From positions 1-63,057 of the forward strand of contig JBBSWA010000012.1 of the NCBI GenBank assembly GCA_038046485.1: a DNA stretch of 63,057 bases. Reading direction: 5' to 3'. Within the stretch, counting starts at the first letter, position 1; the number at the start of each line of letters is the position of its first letter. Source of the stretch: JBBSWA01 sp038046485. Lineage in GTDB: Archaea; Nanobdellota; Nanobdellia; Woesearchaeales; SM23-78. The notes under the pieces were generated by a model that worked only from the letters and a program-made list of their open reading frames with translations, was not told the DNA's origin and searched no databases. The position numbers and the translations under genes were made by a program. Below, in pieces: positions 15,639 through 25,164 of the stretch.

Positions 15639-17072
15639 CTATTCCAGTCCATTGATTAACTTCTTAAGCTCCCCTAGCTTGTTTGCGAACTTTTCTTTGT
15701 CATTTTTGAACATCAGGTACTCGATCTCGTAAATGAGCTCCTTTGCCTTTAAGAGCCTGTCTAGTAGGGCTTCACGGTCTTTGTCCCCTTCACGACTTTC
15801 TTCTACTATGTCTTTTAAGGCTTCTTTTACCTCTGCTAAAGGTGAAATGGACACTTCTGAAATGGGCGCTTCTTCTTGAAGGGGTTCGGGTATTTTTATC
15901 GGTTTTGGTCCCTCCATGAAACCTGGAACGGCGTCTAACTCCAGCCAAGGCTCACTCTTGAGATTAGACTCTACTTTCGGAGCGTGCGCTGGTTCGGCCT
16001 TTGTTTCATGATGAGCTGCTACGTTGTGCTCTCTTGGAATTGAAGGATGTACAGGATGTGAAGGATGTGCACGAGGGGTGGAGTGCGTTGGATGCTGAGG
16101 AGCATTCTCTTTGGAAACCATTTCAGCTGTCATCCGATTCACTTGGCATATAAATGGAATTTGGTTATCCATCAAGAAAAATACCTTGGTATCTTGCCGG
16201 GTATAACTTCGCACGCGCTTGGTTAATTTAGCAAACTCCATGATCTCTTTTTTCATCAATTTAGGCTCTGAACTCTTCTGCACGGGCTTTTTGATTAACT
16301 CTTCTGTATGAACATCAAGCCCCCATTGGAAGAGCTGGGTATCCACAGTTGAGGAGGTAATTTGCACACTTTCCATTGCGATGACATACTCATCCATGCT
16401 TATCTTTCCTGTGTAGTCTGGCAAACCCCAGCAGGCTTTTAGCCGAACGGTTTCCTTGGGCAGGGCTTGGGCATATCCCACCCCTGAAACTTCTACTGCG
16501 ATCATTTGCTGCAATACCACAGCCATCTTTAGATTCTCAGGAAGTTCAAGCACTTTTCTTGCCATAACCGCTTGGGGGGAGAACAAAGATGCCCAGGAAC
16601 GTTTTAACTTGTTAACCATGTCTTCTAATCCGCGTACATTCAGAAAAATACCCTCGTTATCTTCTGCATCCCCACTATAAGATGGACTGGGGATCAAGAG
16701 CCATAAAGGCCTTTTCTTGCTATCCAACAGAACCTTCGCTTGCGATAAACCTTCTGGTTTACGAAAATATACGCAGGTCTCTTCCAATTCATCCACTAAA
16801 TCTGCAGGCATTTCTGCTTTGTCAAACAAGTCCATGATCATTTGATAGACGGAATGTAAGCCTGCTTCATCTTGTACACTCTCAAACAACTGTTTTAATT
16901 TAGGCCGCAGGTGATTATGGTCTAAGAAATGCCCAAATCCCTTTGAAGTAAGAACCCAAGAAGGAGGAACGTTGAACAATTTTTCACGCAATAAAGAGAG
17001 GTCTCTTGCCTGAACTCCAATACTTTCTACGCTCTCGTCAGATGTTTTTGTTAGCGGAATAATATACTCCAT
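15639..17072 (-). CDS. Degenerate PEP-synthase-like ATP-grasp protein with His/Pro linker
   Basis: This 477-aa protein begins with a domain clearly related to the PEP/pyruvate-binding N-domain of PEP synthase (VPPSWVLTSKGFGHFL, SWASLFSPQAVMARKVLEL, VVLQQMIAVEVSGVGYA, FICQVNRMTAE). The nucleotide-binding VRSSATAED segment found in the true homologue at 36505-39483 is replaced by LIPSPSYSGDAEDNEG. The GGKGASLGEM segment is replaced by IGVQARDLSLLREK. There is no phosphohistidine swivel domain and no PEP barrel. After residue 330 comes a low-complexity His/Pro-rich linker and a helical C-terminal tail of about 60 residues. It is probably catalytically inactive and may be a regulatory or scaffold protein. 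Confidence 0.75.
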   Translation of the reverse strand: MEYIIPLTKTSDESVESIGVQARDLSLLREKLFNVPPSWVLTSKGFGHFLDHNHLRPKLKQLFESVQDEAGLHSVYQMIMDLFDKAEMPADLVDELEETCVYFRKPEGLSQAKVLLDSKKRPLWLLIPSPSYSGDAEDNEGIFLNVRGLEDMVNKLKRSWASLFSPQAVMARKVLELPENLKMAVVLQQMIAVEVSGVGYAQALPKETVRLKACWGLPDYTGKISMDEYVIAMESVQITSSTVDTQLFQWGLDVHTEELIKKPVQKSSEPKLMKKEIMEFAKLTKRVRSYTRQDTKVFFLMDNQIPFICQVNRMTAEMVSKENAPQHPTHSTPRAHPSHPVHPSIPREHNVAAHHETKAEPAHAPKVESNLKSEPWLELDAVPGFMEGPKPIKIPEPLQEEAPISEVSISPLAEVKEALKDIVEESREGDKDREALLDRLLKAKELIYEIEYLMFKNDKEKFANKLGELKKLINGLE

Positions 17073-17098
17073 GGTCCCCCCATTTTCTACGTGTGTCC

Positions 17099-18094
17099 CT
17101 ATTTAAAGATTCCCGAAAGCCTTCTTTGAACGCAGGAACGATGATCCTTTTCTAAGACTTTGTGAGCCTCTTTTCGACTTAATAATCCTTCTTTTGCCCC
17201 GCGGATTTGGATGCAACTCTCAGCATTGTTCATTCCTAGCTTCAAACAGTCCTTGATTTCTTTATTCCAGATGAGTCCTGTTACGAAGGCTGCGGCAAAG
17301 GCATCTCCCGCGCCTAATGTCTCAGCTACCTTTACTTTCTTACCGGGCATCTTGTAATAATATCTGCGATCTCCTGCTTCCACACCCTTATGTCCATCGG
17401 TTACTGCTACGTATTTTGGCCCGCACGCATGCAATGCTTTTATCAGGCGCTCTTTTTGAAGGTTGCCCACTAAGGCCTGGGCCTCCTCCTTGTTCAATAT
17501 GATGGCATCTACATTTTTTAATAAGCTGCCTAAAAAGCGCTTTCCTTTCATGGCAAGATAATTACTGGGGTTGAAGGCTACTCGAATCCCATTTTTCTTT
17601 GCAAAGTTTGCTAGTTGCACCAGGGTTTCATAGCTCTTACCCATCATGGCTGAAAAATAAAACCACCTTGTCCTTAATTTGGATTGTTTAATATTTCTAT
17701 ACTCAAAATGATCGTTTGTCCCTTTATAGGCCAGCACGGTACGATCATGCATTGAATCTAAGATAATTGAAAAACCAGTTCTTCCACTTTCTTTTCCGAT
17801 GAATGGAATGCCATATTTTTTTAAATCCTTCAGAACAAGAGAGCCGTACTCATCTTTGCCTATTTGCCCCAGATAGGCTGTTTTGAGCCCCAGTTTACTG
17901 AAGGTTGCTGCGGTGTTGGTTCCACCTCCGCCAGTTGCAAGATTGAATTCCTTGATTAGGATTTTTGCGCCAATCGGATAGGCCATTAAATCTTCTTTCT
18001 TATGACGCTTCATCCGATGAATGATCTCTGAATCGGTCCATACAAACCAATCGATGGTGTTGCTTCCAACTGTGATGACATCCAACATGTTCAT
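17099..18094 (-). CDS. PfkB-family carbohydrate/nucleoside kinase
   Basis: A ribokinase-fold kinase of about 331 aa. The N-terminal PfkB region GGGGTNTAATFSKLGL and the C-terminal signature ETLGAGDAFAAAFVTGL with the catalytic Asp are both present, with the substrate region NPSNYLAMKG and ILNKEEAQAL between. Substrate cannot be told from sequence; archaeal relatives act on sugars, nucleosides or ADP-dependent hexoses. A GTG at 18133 overlaps the upstream gene, but a TATA-like TTTTATAAGC at 18112-18121 lies about 23 bp before the ATG at 18094 (MNMLDVITVG), so I use that start. Confidence 0.88.
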   Translation of the reverse strand: MNMLDVITVGSNTIDWFVWTDSEIIHRMKRHKKEDLMAYPIGAKILIKEFNLATGGGGTNTAATFSKLGLKTAYLGQIGKDEYGSLVLKDLKKYGIPFIGKESGRTGFSIILDSMHDRTVLAYKGTNDHFEYRNIKQSKLRTRWFYFSAMMGKSYETLVQLANFAKKNGIRVAFNPSNYLAMKGKRFLGSLLKNVDAIILNKEEAQALVGNLQKERLIKALHACGPKYVAVTDGHKGVEAGDRRYYYKMPGKKVKVAETLGAGDAFAAAFVTGLIWNKEIKDCLKLGMNNAESCIQIRGAKEGLLSRKEAHKVLEKDHRSCVQRRLSGIFK

Positions 18095-18129
18095 AAACCT
18101 ACCTTTTATGCTTATAAAACTATCGAGCC

Positions 18130-18825
18130 TCACTCAGGCCCTTTTCCCGAGGCTGCCTTACGGATATTTGCTTGCGCCGTACGAAATAAGTCTGGATCCT
18201 TATACCCTTCTTTTAAGAGATTAAAATACTCTTGTAAGGTTTCATACGACTCTTCTACATATTTTTTGGTTGCTTCATGCAACTTTACCAAACCTTGAAT
18301 TTTACTGGCTATTTCATTGGTTCTCACGGATAATTTACGAACCGAGTCGATGATGGCGTTGTAGGTTTCTAGTGAGATCTGAACTTTTTTATGCCACTCG
18401 GAAGGGTGCGAATAAGTGTGTAGCAGCTCTGTAAATTTTTTTAATCGTTCAAAGACTTTTTTCATGAAATCATTCACAAATTCAGTCTGCTTGATCTCCT
18501 TGTCCTCCTTGCGCTCGCATGCACTGATCTGGTCGAAACACTCCTTTACAATCTCTTGCGAGGTTCCATAGGAGAACTCTTTTACTTGCTCTAACTTTTC
18601 TCGCACTGAGCTTTCGATGGTCTCTTGCGTTTTTAATAAGTGTACACACGCGTTTAAGTAACTTAACACTTCATTTAGATACCCTCGTAAAAAATCCATT
18701 GCTGCCCTTGAAGCCTCTGAATCGGAAGGATCCAGTTCTAAACTTTTTTCAATCTGGGCACAATCGTTTGCAAGAGCCCAAATGTCCTTGATCAATTCTT
18801 TTAATATTTTATCCATTCTTTTCAC
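18130..18825 (-). CDS. Hypothetical coiled-coil protein
   Basis: A 231-aa, entirely helical, acidic/basic-alternating protein with long coiled-coil stretches and no membrane segment. The start is GTG at 18825 in a GTGA overlap with the nurA stop, or ATG nine bases later (MDKILKELIKD). The overlap means it is translated together with NurA, so a role near DNA repair, for example as a structural partner, is possible. I recognise no family. Confidence 0.7.
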   Translation of the reverse strand: MKRMDKILKELIKDIWALANDCAQIEKSLELDPSDSEASRAAMDFLRGYLNEVLSYLNACVHLLKTQETIESSVREKLEQVKEFSYGTSQEIVKECFDQISACERKEDKEIKQTEFVNDFMKKVFERLKKFTELLHTYSHPSEWHKKVQISLETYNAIIDSVRKLSVRTNEIASKIQGLVKLHEATKKYVEESYETLQEYFNLLKEGYKDPDLFRTAQANIRKAASGKGPE

Positions 18826-19784
18826 CGAATCTTATCTAATACACTATGAGCGTCTGTACTGCGCAAGCAAGAAGCAATTTGCTCCCATTTGTCTCTTGCT
18901 TCCACTTTGAATCGCATCAATAAAAAATCCCTTTCTTCGTTTTTGACTCTTGCTAGCTGATCTGCCACGATGAGACCATAAGGATACCCTAGAAAAACTG
19001 GGTCTTTGCTTTCTTCCCCTAAATAAGAAATCACTTGATTTACTTTACTTCCCTTCCAAAAATCCAAGCGAAAAACGTATTTGGCCTTGTTGTGCAGCCG
19101 AACAAAACCCAAACTCCATTCTTCACCTGTCTCTAAGACTGGATGATACCACCAGCTGCCTAGTTTACGCTTTGCAAGAGCTGAAGCCATGTCTACTCCT
19201 TCATTTGTCAAAACCTTTGACGTCTTACTTAGACCTATACAGGGTTTGCCTTGCTCTTGAATCTCTTTCAGGAAGGGTTTTTCAAAGGGGGTTGTGGATT
19301 CAAATGAGCCATCCAGTACAAATACGTCTGCTTCTGTTTGCTGCATAAATCGAGTTAGGAAATCCAATTCGGCTAATCTGCGGATGAGCTCCCCTACTTT
19401 TGAACAGTTCACTTGGGATGATCCTTCCTGTAAACTAGACTCTTTCAAGTTGATCTTTACATTGGAAAACCGATTTTCTGGAAAACAGGAAACCTTCCAA
19501 CTTCCTTCCTTTAATTGTACAATGACTTCAAACTCTTCTTTTTTTGAAAGTACACGCTTTCCTTGATCGAAAACCACTCCTACTAAGCGGATTTTTTGCA
19601 GAATAAAGCTAGGTGCTTCCAACAAAAGAGCTGAGCCGCCGTCTACATATCCGACTCTTCCTTTTTGCGAAGAGAAAGAAGTGTAGTGGTCTTCTGAAAT
19701 CGGTATTCCCTTCCAGGCTTCTTCTTGGGGTAGAGGAGTATCTAGTTTCACTTCATTCAATAAAAATTGCCATGCTTCTTTCAA
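18822..19784 (-). CDS. nurA: NurA-domain nuclease
   Basis: A 320-aa protein with the NurA motif set: VGYVDGGSALL near residue 45 carrying the first metal-binding Asp, FVLDGSFES, GLSKTSK in the middle, and LGYPYGLIVADQLARV near the C-terminus. NurA is a 5'-3' exonuclease that works with the HerA translocase in end resection for double-strand break repair. HerA is not in this window. It is the second gene of a transcript beginning with the 198-aa gene (12-bp gap) and overlaps the coiled-coil gene by four bases. Confidence 0.78.
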   Translation of the reverse strand: MKEAWQFLLNEVKLDTPLPQEEAWKGIPISEDHYTSFSSQKGRVGYVDGGSALLLEAPSFILQKIRLVGVVFDQGKRVLSKKEEFEVIVQLKEGSWKVSCFPENRFSNVKINLKESSLQEGSSQVNCSKVGELIRRLAELDFLTRFMQQTEADVFVLDGSFESTTPFEKPFLKEIQEQGKPCIGLSKTSKVLTNEGVDMASALAKRKLGSWWYHPVLETGEEWSLGFVRLHNKAKYVFRLDFWKGSKVNQVISYLGEESKDPVFLGYPYGLIVADQLARVKNEERDFLLMRFKVEARDKWEQIASCLRSTDAHSVLDKIR

Positions 19785-19796
19785 AAAGATACCCCC

Positions 19797-20393
19797 CTAC
19801 TCTGGCAAGCCTAGTTCAGGCCTGAATAACCTTGGTGGCTTTGCTACTGTGCGCATCTTTAAGTAGCCTTTAATCCGTGCGGATATGCGATACACCGCGT
19901 TGTACAACTCGTCCTTAAATTGGTCTTTACGTTCCTCAAAGAAGCGCTTTCGATACAATTCCTCGAATCCCTTCCAAACCCCTTTTTGAAGACGATTGGT
20001 ATAATCCAATTGTAAGATGCCCTCTATGCGAATGATCAAGTCTGTTTTATCTGTCTTTACCTTTTGCCCTTTATGCATGATCTCAACAGATTTTGAGTTC
20101 AACCCTTGAAAGTCTACGCGTAAGAATTGCCTGTAATATTTACTGGTTTCTGGCTCCTTTGAAACGCGCCACCAGATGTGAAACTCCTTAGCTCCTGTGG
20201 CACCGGTGCGCTCCCAGTACAACTGCTCAAATTTATCCGCAAAGCCGTCCACATCCTTAAATCCCTCTTCCAAGAGCCAATCATGTATGCTTTCGTATAA
20301 TGTTTTTAAGTGAAATACGTCTTCTGCTTCAATCTCAAACTTACCCACGGAGATGTCTTTCTCATCTCCTGGACGAAGGATCTTATTGGCCAT
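19797..20393 (-). CDS. Hypothetical soluble protein upstream of nurA
   Basis: A 198-aa protein I do not recognise. It mixes strands and helices: an acidic first half, then KEFHIWWRVSKEPETSKYYRQFLRVDFQGLN and a basic amphipathic C-terminal half (RKRFFEERKDQFKDELYNAVYRI). The aromatic-rich middle suggests a compact alpha/beta domain. It heads the nurA transcript: a TATA-like GTTTTATATAC at 20417-20427 lies about 28 bp before the ATG. Conservation next to NurA would indicate a DNA-repair link, which I cannot test here. Confidence 0.7.
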   Translation of the reverse strand: MANKILRPGDEKDISVGKFEIEAEDVFHLKTLYESIHDWLLEEGFKDVDGFADKFEQLYWERTGATGAKEFHIWWRVSKEPETSKYYRQFLRVDFQGLNSKSVEIMHKGQKVKTDKTDLIIRIEGILQLDYTNRLQKGVWKGFEELYRKRFFEERKDQFKDELYNAVYRISARIKGYLKMRTVAKPPRLFRPELGLPE

Positions 20394-20487
20394 AGGGTTA
20401 AAAACCGCTTAGAAAGTATATAAAACTTTTGAAATGATAGATAAAAGAGAAATTAAAGAAATAAAAGGGCTTAAGATGCTTTAACAC

Positions 20488-21462
20488 TTAAGGCGATTTA
20501 ACTCTAGGGACTGGTACAGGCAAACCCGTTGCACTATCGGATGCTTCATAAATTCGTCTGTCTGAACTTACTTCAAGACCCCCTAGATCTGCAGCTACAT
20601 TATCTAACATAAGACTGTATCGCGCCTCGAAATTTCTTAAACCCCAAATATCTAGTGCTTTAGTTTGTAAACTCCCTTTTTGTCCTGCGAGATCTCCATT
20701 TGTTCCTATTGCATCCAATTCTCCTGCAGAATTATTGCCGTAACCCCAGGTGTCGATATAATAAATGAGTCCATCCACCAATAATTGTGTCTCTTGGCTT
20801 GGATGGGGATTTAAATCTATTTTTTTCTTTTCAAATTTTCCAGGTTTACTTCCTGCAACCACGACTGTTTTTATGTCTGGTTTTTCCCTATCTTTAAGAG
20901 CCTCTATTGGAATGAAACTTCTTCCTGGGAACGCTTGAAGATATAATGTGCCTGCTTTTTCATCTTTAGCAACATCTGTTGCACTATTCAAATTAGGGCC
21001 TCTTCCTAAGATGAGAGCATTGTATTGAAGATCTGTACTTTGAAGAAAGATGTATTCTCCTCTTAGATCAGGGATGGATGGATTGGTTCTAGGTAATTTT
21101 ACTTCTATTTTGTATATATCTACGGGGATGATTTTGTCTCCGAAACGGGCAACTGCTTTCCCCTTTGAACTACCTGAATACATATCATCGAACCCTGCAG
21201 AAGAAGCGTCTGCGCAGACACTTTTTGCGACTTGTAATACTCTCTTTGCCAATCCATTTGGATCTGTGTTTGAATTGTCTCTTGTTCCTGGGTAAGCGGG
21301 TGCTCCAGGAACAGCTGGAGCAGGAGCATCGGCCTTTTTACCTCGGTAATAGGAGTCATGTGGGCTTCCTGCTTGAACTAGAGAAGGTAAGGCAGCAATG
21401 GCTAGGGCTGCTACTGCTTTTCGTAAAGAATAGGAATCTAAGATATGGTCTAAGCTTTTCAT
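20488..21462 (-). CDS. Secreted hypothetical protein
   Basis: A 324-aa protein with an N-terminal signal peptide (AVAALAIAALPSLVQAGS) and a probable cleavage after VQA. An Ala/Pro-rich linker (ADAPAPAVPGAPAYPG) and a soluble alpha/beta domain with no second membrane helix follow. No catalytic motif is evident. A TATA-like GATTTATAAATG at 21486-21497 lies about 28 bp before the ATG, so it is a monocistronic leaderless gene. It could be an exported lipoprotein-free enzyme or binding protein; the domain is not recognised. Confidence 0.7.
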   Translation of the reverse strand: MKSLDHILDSYSLRKAVAALAIAALPSLVQAGSPHDSYYRGKKADAPAPAVPGAPAYPGTRDNSNTDPNGLAKRVLQVAKSVCADASSAGFDDMYSGSSKGKAVARFGDKIIPVDIYKIEVKLPRTNPSIPDLRGEYIFLQSTDLQYNALILGRGPNLNSATDVAKDEKAGTLYLQAFPGRSFIPIEALKDREKPDIKTVVVAGSKPGKFEKKKIDLNPHPSQETQLLVDGLIYYIDTWGYGNNSAGELDAIGTNGDLAGQKGSLQTKALDIWGLRNFEARYSLMLDNVAADLGGLEVSSDRRIYEASDSATGLPVPVPRVKSP

Positions 21463-21532
21463 ACAGACGAGAAAATATTGGGCATTTATAAATCTTATCC
21501 TTTTATTGTCACTTTATAGTGATCCTATATGG

Positions 21533-22609
21533 CTAATCAATGAACTCCTGGGCCTTGATCTTATCTGGGAGGTAACTTTCGCTGATGAAAGTGATTCCTC
21601 GAGAGGAAAGAGCTTGAATTTCCAACTTAGCCCCAAAATCCTTCATCATCTTAAATTGCCTTAGCCAATTCTTATGATTCTTAAACCAATCGTACTCGGA
21701 CATCTGCTTTAAGCGATCAATGTCAATGTCCTTTAACTTGATGAAATGTCTCTTTAAGTCGTATTTCACCACGTCATCTGCTGTGATTCCCAAGAACCGA
21801 ACATTGGGAATAGCCAGCTGCTCAGTCATATGTGCCAAGCTGATGCTTCCGAACTTGATGACGCTGTAGATGTACACTCCGTATGGATCAAAGTCGGTTA
21901 AAACATAAATGGGTATTTTATGCTCAGAACTCAGTCGCTGCAACAAACGGCGAATGCCTCGGGTGGTTTGACCCTGTGAACTCATGATGATGCAGTTCTG
22001 CTTGGACCAGTACTTATCTTCATGCAGACGCTCCCAAACGGCTGCCTTTTCCATGTAAATCACATATTTGGCTGAGACCTTTTTGAACTTGATCTCTTCC
22101 ACATTGGAAGGAATGCTCCAGCCTCCACTTCCTAACTTGGACCAGTCGATAATATCACCCTTGTCTTCAATTACAACACTTCCAGCAACGGATCCCATCT
22201 TGTTGGCGTTGATGTTCAATTGTTCTCGGGAAAAGTTCGTTACTAATTCCAAGTCCTCAATTGCCTTATCGGACTCGCGCTGCTCATCTACGGTGTTCAC
22301 TTTTGTACCTGGAATGGTGCGCTTGACCATGTAGAAAACGTCTCGTAAACTCGCATGTTTACCAATGGCTAACAAGTCATGGCTTGCCTTTGCCACTTCC
22401 AAAGTCTGCAAGAATTTCTTTGCATGACCCACATTGAAGAAAAATCGCTTAGCTGTTTTGTCTCCTAAACCCAACAACTTAGATTCCTTATTATAAACCA
22501 CATTTGAAAGAGCACGAACCGAGAGTTCAATGGCTGGGTTCTCTCCGGCTTCAATCTCCTTTACAAGCTTTTTGCCCAAGTCCTCTAACTTTTTTTTAGG
22601 ATCATCCAT
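21533..22609 (-). CDS. top6A: DNA topoisomerase VI subunit A
   Basis: The 358-aa DNA-cleaving subunit of the type IIB topoisomerase, homologous to Spo11. The winged-helix domain carries SLRDVFYMVKR, whose Tyr is the expected DNA-linking residue. The Toprim domain has the Glu in YVIYMEKAAVWERL and the DxD in VLTDFDPYGVYIYS. It relaxes and decatenates DNA together with subunit B. The start is ambiguous between GTG at 22612 and ATG at 22609; I prefer ATG, which gives a TGATG stop-start overlap with top6B. The two genes form one transcript. Confidence 0.95.
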   Translation of the reverse strand: MDDPKKKLEDLGKKLVKEIEAGENPAIELSVRALSNVVYNKESKLLGLGDKTAKRFFFNVGHAKKFLQTLEVAKASHDLLAIGKHASLRDVFYMVKRTIPGTKVNTVDEQRESDKAIEDLELVTNFSREQLNINANKMGSVAGSVVIEDKGDIIDWSKLGSGGWSIPSNVEEIKFKKVSAKYVIYMEKAAVWERLHEDKYWSKQNCIIMSSQGQTTRGIRRLLQRLSSEHKIPIYVLTDFDPYGVYIYSVIKFGSISLAHMTEQLAIPNVRFLGITADDVVKYDLKRHFIKLKDIDIDRLKQMSEYDWFKNHKNWLRQFKMMKDFGAKLEIQALSSRGITFISESYLPDKIKAQEFID

Positions 22610-24243
22610 CACTCTTCACTCTCTTCAGATTTCTCTTTCTCAGGACCTTCAAACTCGGGATTTAATGTTTCCATCTGCAAAATCTCTTTTTGGATGTCTT
22701 CTTTTTTAACCATGTTCTGCAAGGCTTCTAATATTTTTTGCTCCTTTTCTCCGCTTAACTTTGAAAGAGATGCGGCCACTTCAGGAATGTAGCGCTCAAA
22801 GATACTGGCCCGTTCAAGCTGCTGATGCATATTCACCTTTTTATGCACATACCTCTGCATTTTACGGCCTACTTCTTGCAAGGCTAACTTGATCTCTTTT
22901 GTAATCTCAGGATAATGAGCGATGGCCTCTTTTGCTTCTGAGCTAAATGGCACCCATACAGAAGCCATGTGAACGACAATGGTAACCGGACCTGAAGGTA
23001 AACCTCCTCCGCTTTGCTGCAAACCATAGGCTTTCCAACTGGTTCCCTGCACGCATTTTGTGATGGCACACGCTCCTTGTTGATATAGTAAGGGGACACG
23101 ATTTGCAAAGCGTAATATTGAAGCAGGCTGATCGGCTACTTGTTGACCCCCATAGGCTATAGCGCATTCAATGACAAATGGATTTCCGCGATAGACTTCT
23201 GGTGGGCGTGTAACTGCACAATAGAATTCGGCATTTACCTCTTTTCGCAAGCCTTTTTCCATTAGTTCTTCCCCTAATGGGGCAATGCAATCCGTAGGGG
23301 GTGCAATAATCTTGGTATTTTTAATGGCCTTAATGATCTTCTCCGCATCATCTCGTGTTATGTCTTGGGGTTTTATATTTGGTGTAACAAGTGCTTTTTC
23401 CAGAATATCTTTTGCCGTATCGGGTCCCACTCGACTGAACTCATTGATCAAGAAACTCTGCACTGTGCGGCTTGCGGAATCGCCTAACATCTTAATCAAT
23501 AAACCCAGTTCCACTCCGTACGGATGTGGCTTGATGGCTTTGGGCAGTTTCGGAAGTGTTTCCACGCTTCGCGGAAAAATCATCTGCTCGGCTTTCGGAT
23601 TTACATAAATGATTGTTGTGTGTGGATTCATAATGGCGGTTTCCCTTAAGTATTCATCCACACTTTGAGGGCCTTTTTGATAAGAAGCTTCTAAATCAAT
23701 TTCTACGCGCGTTCCCTGCCTCTTTTTCCACTCCTTGATCTCTTCTTTCATAATTTCTGGAGCATTGGTTTTGGTATCAATGCGTAATTCATAGTAATGG
23801 GCGGGTTCATCCGGATGAATCTTTGAAATGATCTTTGCTGGACGGCCCGTAGTTAATTGGCCATACAGAACACTTGCGCTGATGCCAATTCCTTGCTGTC
23901 CTCGAGACATTCTCAAGCGATGGAACTTACTGCCATAAAGCAACTTGGCAAAAATCTTTGGAATTTGCTCCTTTACAATGCCTGGACCATTGTCTTCAAT
24001 TACTACGCGGTATCTTTCTTCACCCATCTCAATTAATTCCACAGTAATCTCTGGAAGGATTTCGGCTTCTTCGCATGCATCTAGGCTGTTGTCGACTGCT
24101 TCTTTCACCGTTGTCAACAAGGCTTTACGCTTATTATCAAAACCCAGCAAGTGGCGGTTCTTCTCAAAAAATTCGGCCACTGAGATATCTCGCTGCTCTT
24201 TTGCGAGCTCAACTGCTTTGATGCTATTTGCCATGCTCGACAT
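22609..24243 (-). CDS. top6B: DNA topoisomerase VI subunit B
   Basis: The 544-aa ATPase subunit of topoisomerase VI. The GHKL fold is plain: N box EAVDNSLDACEEA, G1 box VIEDNGPGI and G2 box SRGQQGIGIS, followed by the helix-two-turn-helix and transducer domains with the switch-Lys region around AYGGQQVADQPASILRFANRVP (only part quoted). ATP binding closes the dimer gate and drives strand passage through subunit A. An in-frame ATG three codons later is equally possible as start. It is divergent from the channel-like gene, with a short 150-bp spacer. Confidence 0.95.
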   Translation of the reverse strand: MSSMANSIKAVELAKEQRDISVAEFFEKNRHLLGFDNKRKALLTTVKEAVDNSLDACEEAEILPEITVELIEMGEERYRVVIEDNGPGIVKEQIPKIFAKLLYGSKFHRLRMSRGQQGIGISASVLYGQLTTGRPAKIISKIHPDEPAHYYELRIDTKTNAPEIMKEEIKEWKKRQGTRVEIDLEASYQKGPQSVDEYLRETAIMNPHTTIIYVNPKAEQMIFPRSVETLPKLPKAIKPHPYGVELGLLIKMLGDSASRTVQSFLINEFSRVGPDTAKDILEKALVTPNIKPQDITRDDAEKIIKAIKNTKIIAPPTDCIAPLGEELMEKGLRKEVNAEFYCAVTRPPEVYRGNPFVIECAIAYGGQQVADQPASILRFANRVPLLYQQGACAITKCVQGTSWKAYGLQQSGGGLPSGPVTIVVHMASVWVPFSSEAKEAIAHYPEITKEIKLALQEVGRKMQRYVHKKVNMHQQLERASIFERYIPEVAASLSKLSGEKEQKILEALQNMVKKEDIQKEILQMETLNPEFEGPEKEKSEESEE

Positions 24244-24393
24244 CTTGAAGAAGTCCTTAATAAAGGTTACTATTTGTAAAATATGTTGTTTTTTATTTTT
24301 TCAATCAAAAACCCAACCGCAGTAAGCTGTAAGAATATAGATCCAGTTAGAACAATCACAAACTATAAATACCTGCAAACGAGAAAAGAGACT

Positions 24394-25164
24394 ATGTCTA
24401 AACAAGGTGATTTCTACGAGTTTACCGTCTCCAAACAGATGAAGTTGATTGTTATCATCATTGTTGGCCTTTTGCTCTTTGGAACGAGCGGCTACATGTT
24501 TTTGCAAGGCGTTGGCTTTTGGCAGGGATTTATCTACACCCTTGAGACCTTTGCCTTTGAACACGAAACTGACGATCGCATTGTAGGAAAGATTTTTCAA
24601 CTCGCCCTTCTTGTGATTGGGGTTATCATCCTTTGGGCGTGCGTTTGGACTATGTTTGAGTTTATGATCGAAGGCAAATTCAACCAATACTTTCAACAGG
24701 TGAGAATCATGAGAAAAATAAAAGAACTACGAAAACATTACATCATTTGCGGGGGTGGAAGAGTGGGAAGCCACGTGGCTGATCTCCTTAAACCCCAACA
24801 CAAAAAGTATGTGATCATGGAACGAGATGAAGCGCTGGTTAATGATCTTCAACGACAAGGATACGTGACCATTGAAGGAGATGCCATGGAAGAAAAAGAT
24901 CTACTGAGTGCTGGCATCTTACACGCCCAAGCCCTTGTTGTGGTCATTCCTGAAATCGAAAAAACCATTCTTACCATATTAACGGCAAGAGAGCTGCGGC
25001 CGGATTTGGTTATTTATGCACGAGCCGATCGCCCGCACATGGTCAAAAAGCTAAAAAATGCAGGAGCTAACCACATTGTACTTCCAGAAGTTGTTTGCGC
25101 TGAGGAAATTATGCATGAAATCAGTAAAGAAGAAGGTGGAAGCCACAAAACCTACTACCACTGA
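24394..25164 (+). CDS. Two-helix channel-like protein with RCK/TrkA-N domain, atypical filter
   Basis: A 256-aa protein: TM1 (LIVIIIVGLLLFGTSGYMFL), a pore-loop-like segment and TM2 (FQLALLVIGVIILWACVWTMF), then a TrkA-N/RCK Rossmann domain (HYIICGGGRVGSHVADLL with GxGxxG) that binds NAD(H) or ATP in relatives. The layout equals that of MthK-type K+ channels, but where TVGYGD is expected the sequence is YTLETFAFEHETDD, so K+ selectivity is doubtful. The frame is open to 24283, but TATA-like ACTATAAATA at 24362-24371 places the start at this ATG. It overlaps the convergent KH gene by 10 bases. Confidence 0.85.
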   Translation: MSKQGDFYEFTVSKQMKLIVIIIVGLLLFGTSGYMFLQGVGFWQGFIYTLETFAFEHETDDRIVGKIFQLALLVIGVIILWACVWTMFEFMIEGKFNQYFQQVRIMRKIKELRKHYIICGGGRVGSHVADLLKPQHKKYVIMERDEALVNDLQRQGYVTIEGDAMEEKDLLSAGILHAQALVVVIPEIEKTILTILTARELRPDLVIYARADRPHMVKKLKNAGANHIVLPEVVCAEEIMHEISKEEGGSHKTYYH

